Assembly: GCA_028679485.1 (NCBI GenBank)
Contig: JAJRBL010000180.1
Location: 1 to 6,335 of the forward strand
DNA length: 6,335 bases
Source of the DNA: Methanospirillum sp.
GTDB taxonomy: Archaea > Halobacteriota > Methanomicrobia > Methanomicrobiales > Methanospirillaceae
Reading direction: 5' to 3'
A model generated the notes under the pieces. That model was given only the letters and a program-made list of their open reading frames with translations. It had not been told where the DNA came from and did not search any database. Below, piece by piece: positions 6,110-6,335 of the stretch. The number at the start of each line of letters is the position of its first letter. The stretch's first letter is position 1. A program made the position numbers and the translations under genes.

Positions 6110-6335
6110 TTATGCAGCGTTTGCTGCAAGAGTTCCGTCTGCGGTCATATACAGCCAGTAACCACGGAACGGATACATGAGGGTTGCATCGTTGCTTCCC
6201 TTGATGATCATCTGGTCATACTGCTGGGAGGGAGCGTTAAAGCCGACACAGTTTACCCACTTGTCCTGGACAGACAGGAGGGTATATTTGGCCTCAATCG
6301 GTGTTGTTCCGGTAAATCCTATCCCATTCCAGCCT
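6110..6335 (-). CDS. C-terminal end of a methanogen surface/envelope protein (partial)
   Basis: The minus strand is open from the window edge to a TAA at 6110-6112, giving 74 residues in frame with 6334. The peptide begins GWNGIGFTGTTPIEAK, continues LLSVQDKWVNCVGFNAPSQQYDQMIIKG and ends YPFRGYWLYMTADGTLAANAA. The spaced pattern G-W-N-x-I-G-F ... L-x-S-V-x-D-K-W ... Q-Y-D ... G-Y-W-L-Y-M is, from memory, a C-terminal module of large secreted or S-layer-like proteins of Methanomicrobiales, often after PKD or repeat domains. The substrate or function of the whole protein cannot be read from this piece. No transmembrane helix, PGF-CTERM-type anchor or basic tail follows, so this module ends the protein. 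It lies upstream of the transducer gene on the same strand, but a U-tract and a 220-base spacer argue against co-transcription. Confidence 0.75.
   Translation of the reverse strand, partial: GWNGIGFTGTTPIEAKYTLLSVQDKWVNCVGFNAPSQQYDQMIIKGSNDATLMYPFRGYWLYMTADGTLAANAA

Noticed and set aside
1..6335. CRISPR array, insertion sequence, defence island or other novel system
   Set aside because: No spaced direct repeats, transposase, terminal inverted repeats or clustered unknown genes were found. All substantial genes belong to known families.

Overview
The window looks like ordinary chromosomal DNA of a hydrogenotrophic methanogen, most likely of the order Methanomicrobiales (Methanoregula/Methanosphaerula-like). 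Grounds: an MTA/SAH/5'-deoxyadenosine deaminase of the archaeal DadD type; CofD, which makes the methanogen redox cofactor F420; a methyl-accepting chemotaxis protein with a HAMP array; and a surface-protein tail of a kind common in methanogen envelope proteins. Moderately high G+C, U-tract terminators and TATA-like rather than -35/-10 promoter elements agree. The taxon is inferred, not demonstrated.

Layout. 1-67: possible tail of an upstream gene (weak). 57-1439 (+): dadD, complete apart from an uncertain start. 1440-2333 (-): cofD, convergent with dadD and with no base between the two stop codons. 2334-2379: short divergent spacer whose promoter elements must overlap coding sequence. 2380-3582 (+): HD-domain phosphohydrolase with the SAMHD1/dNTPase-type motif set. 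3583-3657: convergent spacer with a U8 terminator for the minus strand. 3658-5889 (-): a 743-residue transducer with one periplasmic-type sensor domain, two membrane helices, a probable run of four HAMP units and a full-length signalling hairpin. 5890-6109: 220-base spacer holding the transducer's candidate promoter, a 12-bp palindrome, a 7-bp hairpin and a G8 tract at the ribosome-binding position. 6110-6335 (-): C-terminal 74 codons of a surface protein that begins beyond the window, closed by a U7 terminator.

The genes do not form one operon. The first three concern small-molecule housekeeping: recycling of SAM by-products, F420 synthesis and nucleotide turnover. The last two concern the cell envelope and sensing. 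No mobile element, CRISPR array, tRNA, rRNA or defence system was seen. I found no convincing undescribed system. The most interesting items are the poly-HAMP region of the transducer and the compact, symmetric architecture of its 5' leader.
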